Source: Microbispora hainanensis
GTDB taxonomy: Bacteria > Actinomycetota > Actinomycetes > Streptosporangiales > Streptosporangiaceae
Length of the DNA stretch: 64,000 nt
Direction: 5' to 3'
Assembly (NCBI RefSeq): GCF_036186745.1
Contig: NZ_CP108086.1
Coordinates: 4,774,001 to 4,838,000 of the forward strand
Part shown: one piece after another, positions 50,952 through 58,235 of the stretch
Position numbering within the stretch: position 1 is the first letter of the stretch
Layout of the letters: each line of letters begins with the position of its first letter
Program-made: the position numbers and the translations under genes
The notes under the pieces: model-generated
Seen by the model: the letters and a program-made list of their open reading frames with translations, nothing else
Database searches by the model: none
Told to the model about the DNA's origin: nothing

Positions 50952-52630
50952 GTGCAATGAAAACCGTGCCCGGACGCATCGCCGGGCCGGCAACCTTCCT
51001 CGACGAGCGCCTGGGCGCGGGCGGCTTCGTCAGGCGCAACATCCGCAAGATCTTCCCCGACCACTGGTCGTTCCTCCTCGGCGAGATCGCGCTGTATTCG
51101 TTCGTCATCCTGCTGCTGACGGGCACCTTCCTGACGTTCTGGTTCAAGCCGAGCATGGGGGAGATCCTCTACGACGGCACGTACGCCCCGCTCAAGGGCG
51201 TGACGATGTCCGAGGCGTACGCGTCCACGCTGAAGCTCAGCTTCGAGGTCCGCGGCGGCCTGCTCATCCGGCAGATCCACCACTGGGCCGCCCTCGTCTT
51301 CATCGGCGGCATGATGGCCCACGCGCTGCGGGTCTTCTTCACCGGCGCCTACCGCAAGCCGCGCGAGCTCAACTGGCTCATCGGCGTGGTGATCCTCTCC
51401 ATCGCGCTGTTCGAGGGCCTGACCGGCTACTCGCTGCCCGACGACCTGCTGTCCGGCGCGGGCCTGCGGGTCACCCAGGGCGTGGTCATCGGGCTGCCCG
51501 TGGTCGGCACCTACCTCAACTTCTTCCTGTTCGGAGGCGAGTATCCGGGCGAGGACGTCATCTCCCGCTTCTATTCGATCCACATCCTGCTTCTGCCCGG
51601 CCTGATCCTGGCGCTGGTCACCGCGCACCTGATCCTCATGTGGGTGCAGAAGCACACCCAGTTTCCGGGCAAGGGCCGCACCAACCGCAACGTGGTCGGC
51701 GCGCCCTTCTACCCGGCCTTCATGGCGAAGTCGGGGGCGTTCTTCCTGTTCACGTTCGCCGTGATCGCCGGTCTCGGCACGTTCGCGCAGATCAACCCCG
51801 TCTGGCTGTACGGGCCGTACTCGCCGGCCGACGTCTCGGCCGGCTCGCAGCCCGACTTCTACCTGGCCTTCCTCGAAGGGGCGCTGCGCATCATGCCCGC
51901 CTGGGAGATCAACCTCTTCGGCACGGCCGAGGCGGGCACGATCCCGCTCAGCGTGGTCATCCCGGCGCTGGTGCCCCTGGGCCTCGTCATCGTCGGCATG
52001 GCGCTCTACCCGTTCGTCGAACGGTGGATCACCGGTGACCATCGCGAGCACCACCTCGCGGACCGGCCGCGCAACAATCCGCACCGCACCTCGATCGGCA
52101 TGGCGGTCATCGCCTTCTACGGCGTGCTCTGGCTGTTCGGCGGCAACGACATCATCTCGGCCAACTTCCGCGTCGATCTCTACACGACCACCTGGGCCGG
52201 GCGGATCCTCGTGTTCGTCGCGCCCGCCCTGGCCTACGCGATCACCTACCGCGTCTGCCTGGGGCTGCAGCGCTCCGACGCCGCGGTGCTCGCGCACGGC
52301 GTGGAATCGGGGGTGATCAAGCGGCTGCCCAACGGCGGGTATGTCGAAGTCCACTCGCGGCCGGCCGAGGACATCGAGGCGCATCTGCGCGGCAGGGAAC
52401 CGGTGCCGGTGCTGTCGTACGACGAGACCGTGCCCCCCAAGGGGCTGCGCGGGCCGCTCGGCAGGCTGCGCCTGCGCATGTCCAGAGCGTACGGCGGGGA
52501 GAAGATCCCACCGGTCAACGGTCATCCGCACGACGAGGACGGGCAGGCCGCACTCCCGCGGGGACAGGGAGCACTGCCGGAGGGACAGGGGGCACTGCCG
52601 GAGGGACAGAGCCGCGCGCTGACGCGCTGA
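50948..52630 (+). CDS. qcrB: Cytochrome bc1 complex cytochrome b subunit
   Basis: Protein of about 560 residues with eight or nine membrane helices. The haem b ligands are two His pairs 14 residues apart (IHHWAALVFIGGMMAHAL and SIHILLLPGLILALVTAHL); the quinol-site segment is LTGYSLPDDLLSG. The start is probably TTG 50948, overlapping the qcrA stop (TTGA) with GGAGG at 6 nt; ATG 50957 is the alternative. The extreme C-terminus carries three heptapeptide repeats (ALPEGQG type) absent from the conserved domain and encoded by a 21-bp DNA array. A terminator follows. Confidence 0.94.
   Translation: MSAMKTVPGRIAGPATFLDERLGAGGFVRRNIRKIFPDHWSFLLGEIALYSFVILLLTGTFLTFWFKPSMGEILYDGTYAPLKGVTMSEAYASTLKLSFEVRGGLLIRQIHHWAALVFIGGMMAHALRVFFTGAYRKPRELNWLIGVVILSIALFEGLTGYSLPDDLLSGAGLRVTQGVVIGLPVVGTYLNFFLFGGEYPGEDVISRFYSIHILLLPGLILALVTAHLILMWVQKHTQFPGKGRTNRNVVGAPFYPAFMAKSGAFFLFTFAVIAGLGTFAQINPVWLYGPYSPADVSAGSQPDFYLAFLEGALRIMPAWEINLFGTAEAGTIPLSVVIPALVPLGLVIVGMALYPFVERWITGDHREHHLADRPRNNPHRTSIGMAVIAFYGVLWLFGGNDIISANFRVDLYTTTWAGRILVFVAPALAYAITYRVCLGLQRSDAAVLAHGVESGVIKRLPNGGYVEVHSRPAEDIEAHLRGREPVPVLSYDETVPPKGLRGPLGRLRLRMSRAYGGEKIPPVNGHPHDEDGQAALPRGQGALPEGQGALPEGQSRALTR
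52550..52612 (+). repeat. 21-bp coding repeat, three units, at the qcrB 3' end
   Basis: GCACTGCCGGAGGGACAGGG-type units (first one diverged) encode ALPRGQG, ALPEGQG, ALPEGQS, six codons before the stop. Confidence 0.93.
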
Positions 52631-52640
52631 CCGCTCTCGT

Positions 52641-52673
52641 GCGGGCGGGTCCGGAGGGTTCCTCCGGGCCCGC
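52641..52673 (+). terminator. Terminator of the sigma-qcrAB unit
   Basis: GCGGGC ... TCCGGAGG-gtt-CCTCCGG ... GCCCGC hairpin directly after qcrB. Confidence 0.65.
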
Positions 52674-52694
52674 GCCGTCGTGATCCGGGCCGGG

Positions 52695-53240
52695 TCAGGG
52701 ATCCCACTGCTCCGGCACCCGCCACTGCGGTTCCTCTGGGTCGGCGGGACGGATCTCGGTGAGCAGCTTGAGCGTCACCGGCCGCAGCCGCTGCCACGCC
52801 TCGACCGGCCAGCGCATGCTCACCGAGGGGAACACGGTCTCCAGCACGATCTTCAGATAGGGGCGGCCGGAGTGGCCGACCGGGACCTCCGTGCACAGGC
52901 CGGACACGCCCGCGGAGACCTGCCGCCTGCCCAGCCGCAGCCGCGCGTTCCCCAGGACCTGGTTCGGGGGGTCCTGGGCCTCCAGGTCGACGGACTCCCA
53001 GAAGAGCACGGGCGCCTCGTCCTCCTGCAGCCACGACGGGTAGACCGGCAGCGGCAACTGCAGCGTGAACCCCGCCAGGAGCCCGGCGGGGCGCAGATAG
53101 AAGGACCCGTGGAAACAGGGGAGTTCGTGCAGGAGCCGCGGCCCCTTCGACGTCGTCATCGACAGCGTTCCCTCGCTGGCGTCCATGGCGATCCGCCACG
53201 CGCTGGGATCGGTGTAGGAGGCGTCCGGTGTGAAGACCAT
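52695..53240 (-). CDS. Uncharacterised protein
   Basis: Protein of 181 residues, no signal peptide or membrane helix. It looks like a beta-rich soluble domain (WRIAMDASEGTLSMTTSKG, GSFYLRPAGLLAGFTLQLPLPVYPSW, ARLRLGRRQVSAG) with a Trp/Pro-rich end (PEEPQWRVPEQWDP). No family recognised. ATG 53240 is chosen for the GAGGGAG site, and because upstream codons in the same frame lack conserved features. Convergent with qcrB. Confidence 0.72.
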   Translation of the reverse strand: MVFTPDASYTDPSAWRIAMDASEGTLSMTTSKGPRLLHELPCFHGSFYLRPAGLLAGFTLQLPLPVYPSWLQEDEAPVLFWESVDLEAQDPPNQVLGNARLRLGRRQVSAGVSGLCTEVPVGHSGRPYLKIVLETVFPSVSMRWPVEAWQRLRPVTLKLLTEIRPADPEEPQWRVPEQWDP

Positions 53241-53387
53241 CAGATGCTCCCTCGAAGTGCGGACTGGGAGAGGCGGCGATGGTGCGGCGCGGAGGGGGTC
53301 CGCGAATCGGGCCGCCAAAAGAAAGACGTTTCCAGGGGGCCGGAACGTGACATCGGGATTGCATCGAGAATTCACCGGCCGTTCCTG

Positions 53388-53414
53388 TGTCACATTTCGC
53401 GGGCCGCGTTCGTC
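53388..53414 (+). promoter_or_regulatory. Second ECF41-type promoter motif
   Basis: TGTCAC (53388-53393), 17-bp spacer, CGTC (53411-53414), with CGCG at the same spacer position as in the copy at 48801. It points toward the short ECF-like gene at 53650 and would give a leader of about 230 nt. The surrounding gap (53241-53649) holds no other recognised element. Confidence 0.55.
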
Positions 53415-53649
53415 TTGATGGGAAAGGCGAGCGGGGTCTCGCCGTGACCGCAGGGTGAGAGAGAGGAAAACAAATCTGGGCGCAACGGTTTCCGGGGTGT
53501 AAGTTGCGGGTCGGGAAGAAACCGCTGAAGCGTGGGGCGCAGGGCTCGTCGGCGCCGTTCCTGTAGGTGTTCCCGGCGAATGGCGGGGGCCAGTCACCGG
53601 ACCGGTTCGTTATGGTCCGGACGCCGGACCACGATTACGAGGAGGGTGT

Positions 53650-54162
53650 ATGGAGCGTAATCCGGAACGGCCGGCCGAAGAACGGCGCCGCGCGTCCCAG
53701 GCGTTCGAGGAGCACGCCGCGCTGCTCCACGAGGTGGCCCGCAGCATGCTCGGCGACGCCGGGGAGGCCGCGCGCGTGGTCGAGGAGGCCCGCACCCGCT
53801 GGCTGGCCGGTCAGGGTGACCCTTCGGAGGGCTCCCCGGACGCGCTCATCGGGCTGGTCTCCGTGCTGGCGCTCACCCGCCTGCGGGCCGCCCAGGCCAA
53901 CGGCGAGGAGCACATCGGCCCGTGGCTGCCCGAGCCCCTGCGCGGCGAGCCCGATCTGAAGATGGCCGAGTCGGTCTCCGCGGCCCTCGCGACCGTCCTC
54001 GGCATGCTCGACCAGGAGGAGCGGACGGTCTTCATGCTGCGCCACGGGTTCGGGCTCGCGTACGCCGACATCGCTTCGGTGACCGGGCTCACCGAGGAGG
54101 GAGTGCGCGGAATCGACGCCAGGGCGAAGGCGCAGGTGCGCTGCGAGGTTCCCCACCTCTGA
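53650..54162 (+). CDS. Short, degenerate ECF41-like sigma factor
   Basis: Protein of 170 residues. Region 4 is well preserved (DQEERTVFMLRHGFGLAYADIASVTGLTEEGVRGIDARAKAQVR) and the ECF41 linker HIGPWLPEPLRGEP is present. Region 2 is shortened and diverged (HEVARSMLGDAGEAARVVEEARTRW lacks the acidic DAED core), and the SnoaL-like C-terminal domain is absent. It may still bind RNA polymerase or promoter -35 elements and so modulate the full-length paralogue upstream, or be decaying. ATG 53650 follows GAGGAGGG. Confidence 0.78.
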   Translation: MERNPERPAEERRRASQAFEEHAALLHEVARSMLGDAGEAARVVEEARTRWLAGQGDPSEGSPDALIGLVSVLALTRLRAAQANGEEHIGPWLPEPLRGEPDLKMAESVSAALATVLGMLDQEERTVFMLRHGFGLAYADIASVTGLTEEGVRGIDARAKAQVRCEVPHL

Positions 54163-54270
54163 CGGGCCGGCGGCACCGAGGAGCCGGGCGGCCGTGTCAG
54201 CCAGGGCGGCGTGTGCGTCCGAGGGCGGGCCGTGTATCTGAGGAAAACACACAGTTGACCACCCGCCGGG

Positions 54271-54458
54271 CCACCCGCGCCCTGTGCCACCTGAGCGCTG
54301 TGCCACCCGCGCCCTGTGCCACCTGAGCGCTGTGCCACCCGCGTCCGCGCCCTGTGTCGTCCGAGCGCTGTGCCACCTGCGCCCGCGCTCTGTGCCACGC
54401 GAGCGCTGTGTCGTCCGAGCGCTGTGTCGTCCGAGCGCTGTGCCGCCCGCGCCCGCGG
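54271..54458. repeat. 16-bp tandem array, about ten units of two alternating types
   Basis: Units GCGCCCTGTGCCACCT and GAGCGCTGTGCCACCC (or ending in GTCGTCC) alternate between the short sigma gene and the VOC gene, ending 2 bp before the VOC stop codon. Two units carry a 6-bp insertion. It fills nearly all of the gap between the convergent genes (54163-54459). Confidence 0.93.
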
Positions 54459-54459
54459 T

Positions 54460-54855
54460 TCAGCCTCCCCGCTCCGTCAGCCCGTACAGGTTGCCGTCGT
54501 GGCCGCGGATCTGCGCCCACCGGCCGTTTTCCCGCCAGGGGGTGGCCTGCGGCGCCACGACGATCTCCACTCCCCGCGCCCGCAGGTCCCGGCACGTGGC
54601 GTCGAGATCGTCGCAGTCGAACCAGCCGTGGGTCATCCGCCCCGCGCGGGCGTGGAGCGCCTCCAGGATCTCCGGCTCGACGGCGGCGAGCGCCACGCAG
54701 GTCTGCGCGCCCGGCGGGCGCACCTCGACCCAGCGCCGGCCGTCGCCCAGGGGGACGTCGGCCGCGAGCTCGAAGCCGAGCGTCCCCGTGAGGAACTCCA
54801 GGGTCCTGCCCTGGTCGCCGACGTAGAGCACGGCGAGCCGCGGATTGACGATCAC
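54460..54855 (-). CDS. VOC/glyoxalase family protein coupled to an ECF sigma factor
   Basis: Protein of 131 residues: LAVLYVGDQGRTLEFLTGTLGFELAADVP ... RWVEVRPPGAQTCVAL and THGWFDCDDLDATCRDLRARGVEIVVAPQ ... WAQIRGHDGNLYGLTE, the classical VOC pattern with HGN-type end. GTG 54855 overlaps the sigma stop codon (GTGA). Small VOC or COE-type redox genes linked to SnoaL-bearing ECF sigma factors are common and are often their main targets. Confidence 0.9.
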   Translation of the reverse strand: MIVNPRLAVLYVGDQGRTLEFLTGTLGFELAADVPLGDGRRWVEVRPPGAQTCVALAAVEPEILEALHARAGRMTHGWFDCDDLDATCRDLRARGVEIVVAPQATPWRENGRWAQIRGHDGNLYGLTERGG

Positions 54856-55829
54856 GACGCCTCCCGGTGACCGCCGCCGCTCACCCGCCCCGCATGCGAC
54901 AGCGGGCGGGGCTCGGACGGCGGGGCCGCCACCGGCGACGGGACGTCGGCGAGGCCGAGCCGCACCCCCTTCAGGCGTTCGGGATCGCCGATGACGTCGA
55001 TGGACGCGATGCGATCGCCGACGACGCCGATCTCCAGGACGAGCAGCAGGCGTCCGCGCGGGGCGATCACCGCACCCACGGCGCCGTTGACGAGAGCCGG
55101 CCAGGCGAAGCGGGCCCTGCGGATGTTGGTGCGCGTCTCCTCGGCCACGGCGCGTGCGCCCCGCACCTCCGCCGGCGCCTTGGCCTGCCCGCGCAGGGCC
55201 GCGTAGTCCGCCCGGCGGACGACGTCGGGGGCCAGCACCGCGAGCAGGGCGTCGAGGTCGCCCGCCCTGGAGGCGGCCAGGAAGGCGTCCACGACCGCGC
55301 GCTGCCTGGCGAGGTCGGCGTAGGGGATGTCGGCCGAGCCGTGCACCCGGCGGCGGGCCCGGCTCGCCAGCTTCTTGGCGGCCGCCGGAGTGCGTTCCAC
55401 GATCATGGCGATCTCGTCGAACGGCACGGCGAACAGGTCGTGCAACACGAAGGCGGCGCGCTCGGCGGGGCCGAGCGTGTCGAGGACCACCAGCAGGGCC
55501 AGACCGACGGAGTCGGAGAGCACCGCCTCGTCCGCCGGGTCGGCCGCCTCGTCGTGGGGAGCCAGCATGTCGAGCTCGGTGAGGTCGGCGAGGTCCTCAC
55601 GCCGGCGGGTGCGCGAGCGCAGCATGTCGAGGCAGACCCGCCCGGTGATCGTCGTCAGCCAGGCGGTCATGTTGTCGACCGAGCCGGAGTCGGCGCGGGA
55701 GGCGCGCAGCCAGGTCTCCTGCACCGCGTCGTCGGCCTCGTCGGCGCTGCCCAGCATGCGGAACGCGACGCCGCGCAGATGCCCTCGCGATCGGTCGAAG
55801 TGCTCGGCCAATTGGGCCTGGTCGTTCAT
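54852..55829 (-). CDS. ECF sigma factor with SnoaL-like C-terminal domain (SigJ-like)
   Basis: Protein of 325 residues. Region 2: GHLRGVAFRMLGSADEADDAVQETWLRA and MTAWLTTITGRVCLDMLRSRTRRRED; region 4: GPAERAAFVLHDLFAVPFDEIAMIVERTPAAAKKLASRARRRVHG; from residue about 185 a SnoaL_2-like domain (RQRAVVDAFLAASRAGDLDALLAVLAPDVVRRAD). It lacks the WLPEP linker of the other two ECF genes here, so it belongs to a different SnoaL-bearing group. Overlaps the VOC gene by 4 bp. The C-terminal tail is Pro/Ser-rich. Confidence 0.93.
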   Translation of the reverse strand: MNDQAQLAEHFDRSRGHLRGVAFRMLGSADEADDAVQETWLRASRADSGSVDNMTAWLTTITGRVCLDMLRSRTRRREDLADLTELDMLAPHDEAADPADEAVLSDSVGLALLVVLDTLGPAERAAFVLHDLFAVPFDEIAMIVERTPAAAKKLASRARRRVHGSADIPYADLARQRAVVDAFLAASRAGDLDALLAVLAPDVVRRADYAALRGQAKAPAEVRGARAVAEETRTNIRRARFAWPALVNGAVGAVIAPRGRLLLVLEIGVVGDRIASIDVIGDPERLKGVRLGLADVPSPVAAPPSEPRPLSHAGRVSGGGHREAS

Positions 55830-56437
55830 CGGTCACCTTTCACCGTCGCGGTTCGTCGTATGAGTGAGAGGACGAACGCAGGTTTGACAAGGAGCCTTGA
55901 GTGCCCGTACTGATTATTGTTGCCGGTTCGTTTGAACCTACATGACGGGAAGGCTCACCGAGGGGTGCCTCTCCGGCATGAGGCACACCGGCCGGTCGCC
56001 GTCCGAGGTGCATCTTATCCTCATGGCGGCCGCCCATACTTTCTCGCCGTTCCGAAAATAGATGATCGCGACCGAAATCGGCGTCCGCTGAGGCTGAAAT
56101 GCGTGCGCGGGGCCCGGCCGTGTGGTCCGGGCCCGCGGATTCGGCTCGTGCGGATCCGTCCGAACGGGTCGCCCCCTGAGCGCGGGTGATGGCTCCGCGA
56201 AGTTTGCGGTCAATGCGATCCGGCGCATTTCCGCCTTATGTCGGCATCGAGACACGTGAACGGCGCGTCGCGGTCCCGCACGGGGCGTCGCGGTTGATAT
56301 CGAATTCAATGAATAACTTGCCAGGAATGGGCCCCCTGCTGCTCTGGCATCGCAATTGGCCGGAACATAGGCTGAACCCGAGTTGAGCTCCTGTGAAGAA
56401 ATCGCCTCGCCCTTGTTCCTTCAAGGAAGGTCCCGCA
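55830..56437. other. 608-bp non-coding region with a strong promoter candidate
   Basis: No gene is supported; composition is richer in A/T than its flanks. TTGACA (55884-55889), an 18-bp spacer and TACTGA (55908-55913) make a consensus-like promoter toward the StrR-type gene, about 520 nt upstream of it. GGTTC-gttt-GAACC (55925-55938) lies just downstream of that promoter. A second imperfect palindrome is at about 56294-56309 (TTGATATCGAATTCAA). Confidence 0.5.
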
Positions 56438-57532
56438 GTGTCACTTCACACCGCAGCCGACGCCGATCGCGTACTCGCCACCCGCCTTGCCGACGTGGCG
56501 GATCTGCGCCACCTGCCCTGGGAGATCGTCCCCGTCCGCCACCTCACGTCCTCGCTCTCGCCGCGCAAACGACGTGAGGACCCGGAACATGTCCGGCTGC
56601 TCGCGGAGACGGATCGCGCCCTCGATCCGCTTCTCGTGCACCGGCCGACGATGCGTGTGATCGACGGCATGCACCGGTTGCGCGCCGCCGTGCTGAAGGG
56701 GAGGAGCGAGATCGCGGTCCGGTTCTTCGACGGAAGCGAGGCCGACGCGTTCGTGTTGTCGGTCCGGCTCAACGTGGGCCACGGACTGCCTCTGACGCTC
56801 GACGAACGGAAGGAGGCGGCCCGGCGCATCCTCGCCTCGCATCCGCACTGGTCTGACCGGGCGGTGGCCGAGAGCACGGGGCTGAGCGCGAAGACCGTCG
56901 CCACGGTTCGCCGCCGGCTCGACGGGCAGGAGGGGCTCCAGCACTCCCGCGTGGGCCGCGACGGCAGGTCGAGGCCGCTCAGCAGCATCGAGGGGCGACG
57001 CAGCGCGGCCGCCCTGCTGGCGGCCAACTCGGAGATCTCCCTTCGCGAGCTGTCCAGGAAGACCGGGCTCTCGGTGGGCACGGTCCGCGACGTACGCGAG
57101 CGGCTCGGCCGCGGGCAGGATCCGATCCCGGAACGGCTTCGCGCCAGGGAGAGGTCCGGCGCCGGGCCGCGCGGCACGACGACGCCGGCACGGGACCAGG
57201 ACGCGGAGGTCCGGCGGGTGGGGGAGGCGCGCCGCAGGCCCGGGGGGAGCAGCCGAAGGGGCGAGACGAGGCCGGGCCGCGGGGCGGGGGAGGCCGTGGA
57301 GACGGTGGTCATGCTGCGCAAGCTCGCGCGTGACCCGTCGCTGCGGGCGACCGAGTCGGGGCGGCTGCTGCTGCGGATGCTCCTCGCCACCGAGGTGGGA
57401 CCGGCCCAATGGAAGGAGATCGCCGAGGCGATTCCCTCCCATTGCATGCCGCTCGTCCGTGCGGTCGTGCTGCAGAGATCGGAGGAATGGAAACAGCTCG
57501 CGAGCATGGTGCCGGCCGCTTTCTCGGCGTGA
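56438..57532 (+). CDS. StrR-family pathway-specific activator (ParB-like N-terminal domain)
   Basis: Protein of 364 residues. The ParB-like domain opens WEIVPVRHLTSSLSPRKR and contains the StrR-type block LLVHRPTMRVIDGMHRLRAAVLKG and AFVLSVRLNVGHGLPLTLDERKEAA. Two helix-turn-helix segments follow: HWSDRAVAESTGLSAKTVATVRRRL and ISLRELSRKTGLSVGTVRDVRERL. The central region is Arg/Gly-rich and unconserved. StrR relatives (StrR, NovG, Bbr, Tei15) activate aminoglycoside, aminocoumarin and glycopeptide clusters; here the gene precedes phzB by 107 bp on the same strand and is the likely activator of the phenazine operon. GTG 56438 has AAGGAAGG. Confidence 0.9.
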   Translation: MSLHTAADADRVLATRLADVADLRHLPWEIVPVRHLTSSLSPRKRREDPEHVRLLAETDRALDPLLVHRPTMRVIDGMHRLRAAVLKGRSEIAVRFFDGSEADAFVLSVRLNVGHGLPLTLDERKEAARRILASHPHWSDRAVAESTGLSAKTVATVRRRLDGQEGLQHSRVGRDGRSRPLSSIEGRRSAAALLAANSEISLRELSRKTGLSVGTVRDVRERLGRGQDPIPERLRARERSGAGPRGTTTPARDQDAEVRRVGEARRRPGGSSRRGETRPGRGAGEAVETVVMLRKLARDPSLRATESGRLLLRMLLATEVGPAQWKEIAEAIPSHCMPLVRAVVLQRSEEWKQLASMVPAAFSA

Positions 57533-57638
57533 CGGCGAATGGCTTCACCGGTCCGCCATGAAATCGACGGAGGTGCCCTGAGCCGAAAGTAGCAGGGTGA
57601 AATATCGCCATTAATCGGTATCTGTTGGAGGGTTCATC

Positions 57639-58127
57639 GTGTCAGAGACGACTCGCTTTCCGGGAAGCGACGAAGAGATCGAACTCCGGAAGATCAACCG
57701 AGCGACGGTCGAGAAGTACATGAACACCAGAGGCGAGGACCGGCTGCGGCGGCACCTGCTGTTCACCGAGGACGGCGTCGGCGGCCTGTGGACCAACGAC
57801 ACCGGGCAGCCGATCGCGATCCGCGGCCGCGACCGCCTCGGCGAGCACGCCGTCTGGTCGCTGAAGTGCTTCCCCGACTGGGTCTGGACCAACATCCAGA
57901 TCTTCGAGACGCACGACCCGAACTTCTTCTGGGTCGAGTGCGACGGCGAAGGCGCCATCCGCTTCCCCGGCTACCCCGAAGGCCACTACAGGAACCACTT
58001 CCTGCACTCCTTCCAACTGGAGAACGGGAAGATCAAGCTGCAGCGCGAATTCATGAACCCGTTCGAGCAGCTGCGCGCGCTGGGCATCCCCGTACCCGAG
58101 ATCAGGCGTGAGGGAATCCCCACCTGA
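57639..58127 (+). CDS. phzB: Phenazine biosynthesis protein PhzA/PhzB
   Basis: SnoaL-like small enzyme of 162 residues that catalyses condensation of two C6 ketone units to the tricyclic phenazine precursor. Family features: RKINRATVEKYMNTRGEDRLRRHLLFTEDG, GLWTNDTGQPI, HAVWSLKCFPDWVWTNIQIF and WVECDGEGAIRFPGYPEGHYRNHFLHSF, with the conserved Glu and His of the active cavity. Only one copy is present, as usual outside Pseudomonas (which has phzA and phzB). GTG 57639 follows GGAGGG. First gene of the core operon. Confidence 0.95.
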   Translation: MSETTRFPGSDEEIELRKINRATVEKYMNTRGEDRLRRHLLFTEDGVGGLWTNDTGQPIAIRGRDRLGEHAVWSLKCFPDWVWTNIQIFETHDPNFFWVECDGEGAIRFPGYPEGHYRNHFLHSFQLENGKIKLQREFMNPFEQLRALGIPVPEIRREGIPT

Positions 58128-58235
58128 CGCCCGCCGCCTGCCGCGGAGCGGCGGCGGCCACTGGACGACCCCTGCCGTCCCCCGGCCGGGCGACGACGAC
58201 GGCGCCGAGAGCGCCTCGAACCCCCATGGAGAACC

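Noticed and set aside
54271-54458. Regular repeats that might suggest a CRISPR array
   Set aside because: Units are 16 bp and directly tandem without unique spacers, and no cas genes are present; it is a minisatellite. The same holds for all other arrays listed.
55884-55938. StrR-type binding site (GTTCGACTG-N11-CAGTCGAAC) near the phenazine cluster
   Set aside because: Only a short GGTTC-gttt-GAACC palindrome was found; it does not fit the spaced StrR consensus as I remember it, so no StrR operator is claimed.
55917-56189. 90-codon plus-strand frame in the gap before the StrR-type gene
   Set aside because: TTG start, no ribosome site, Arg/Pro-rich composition and no recognisable similarity; treated as non-coding.
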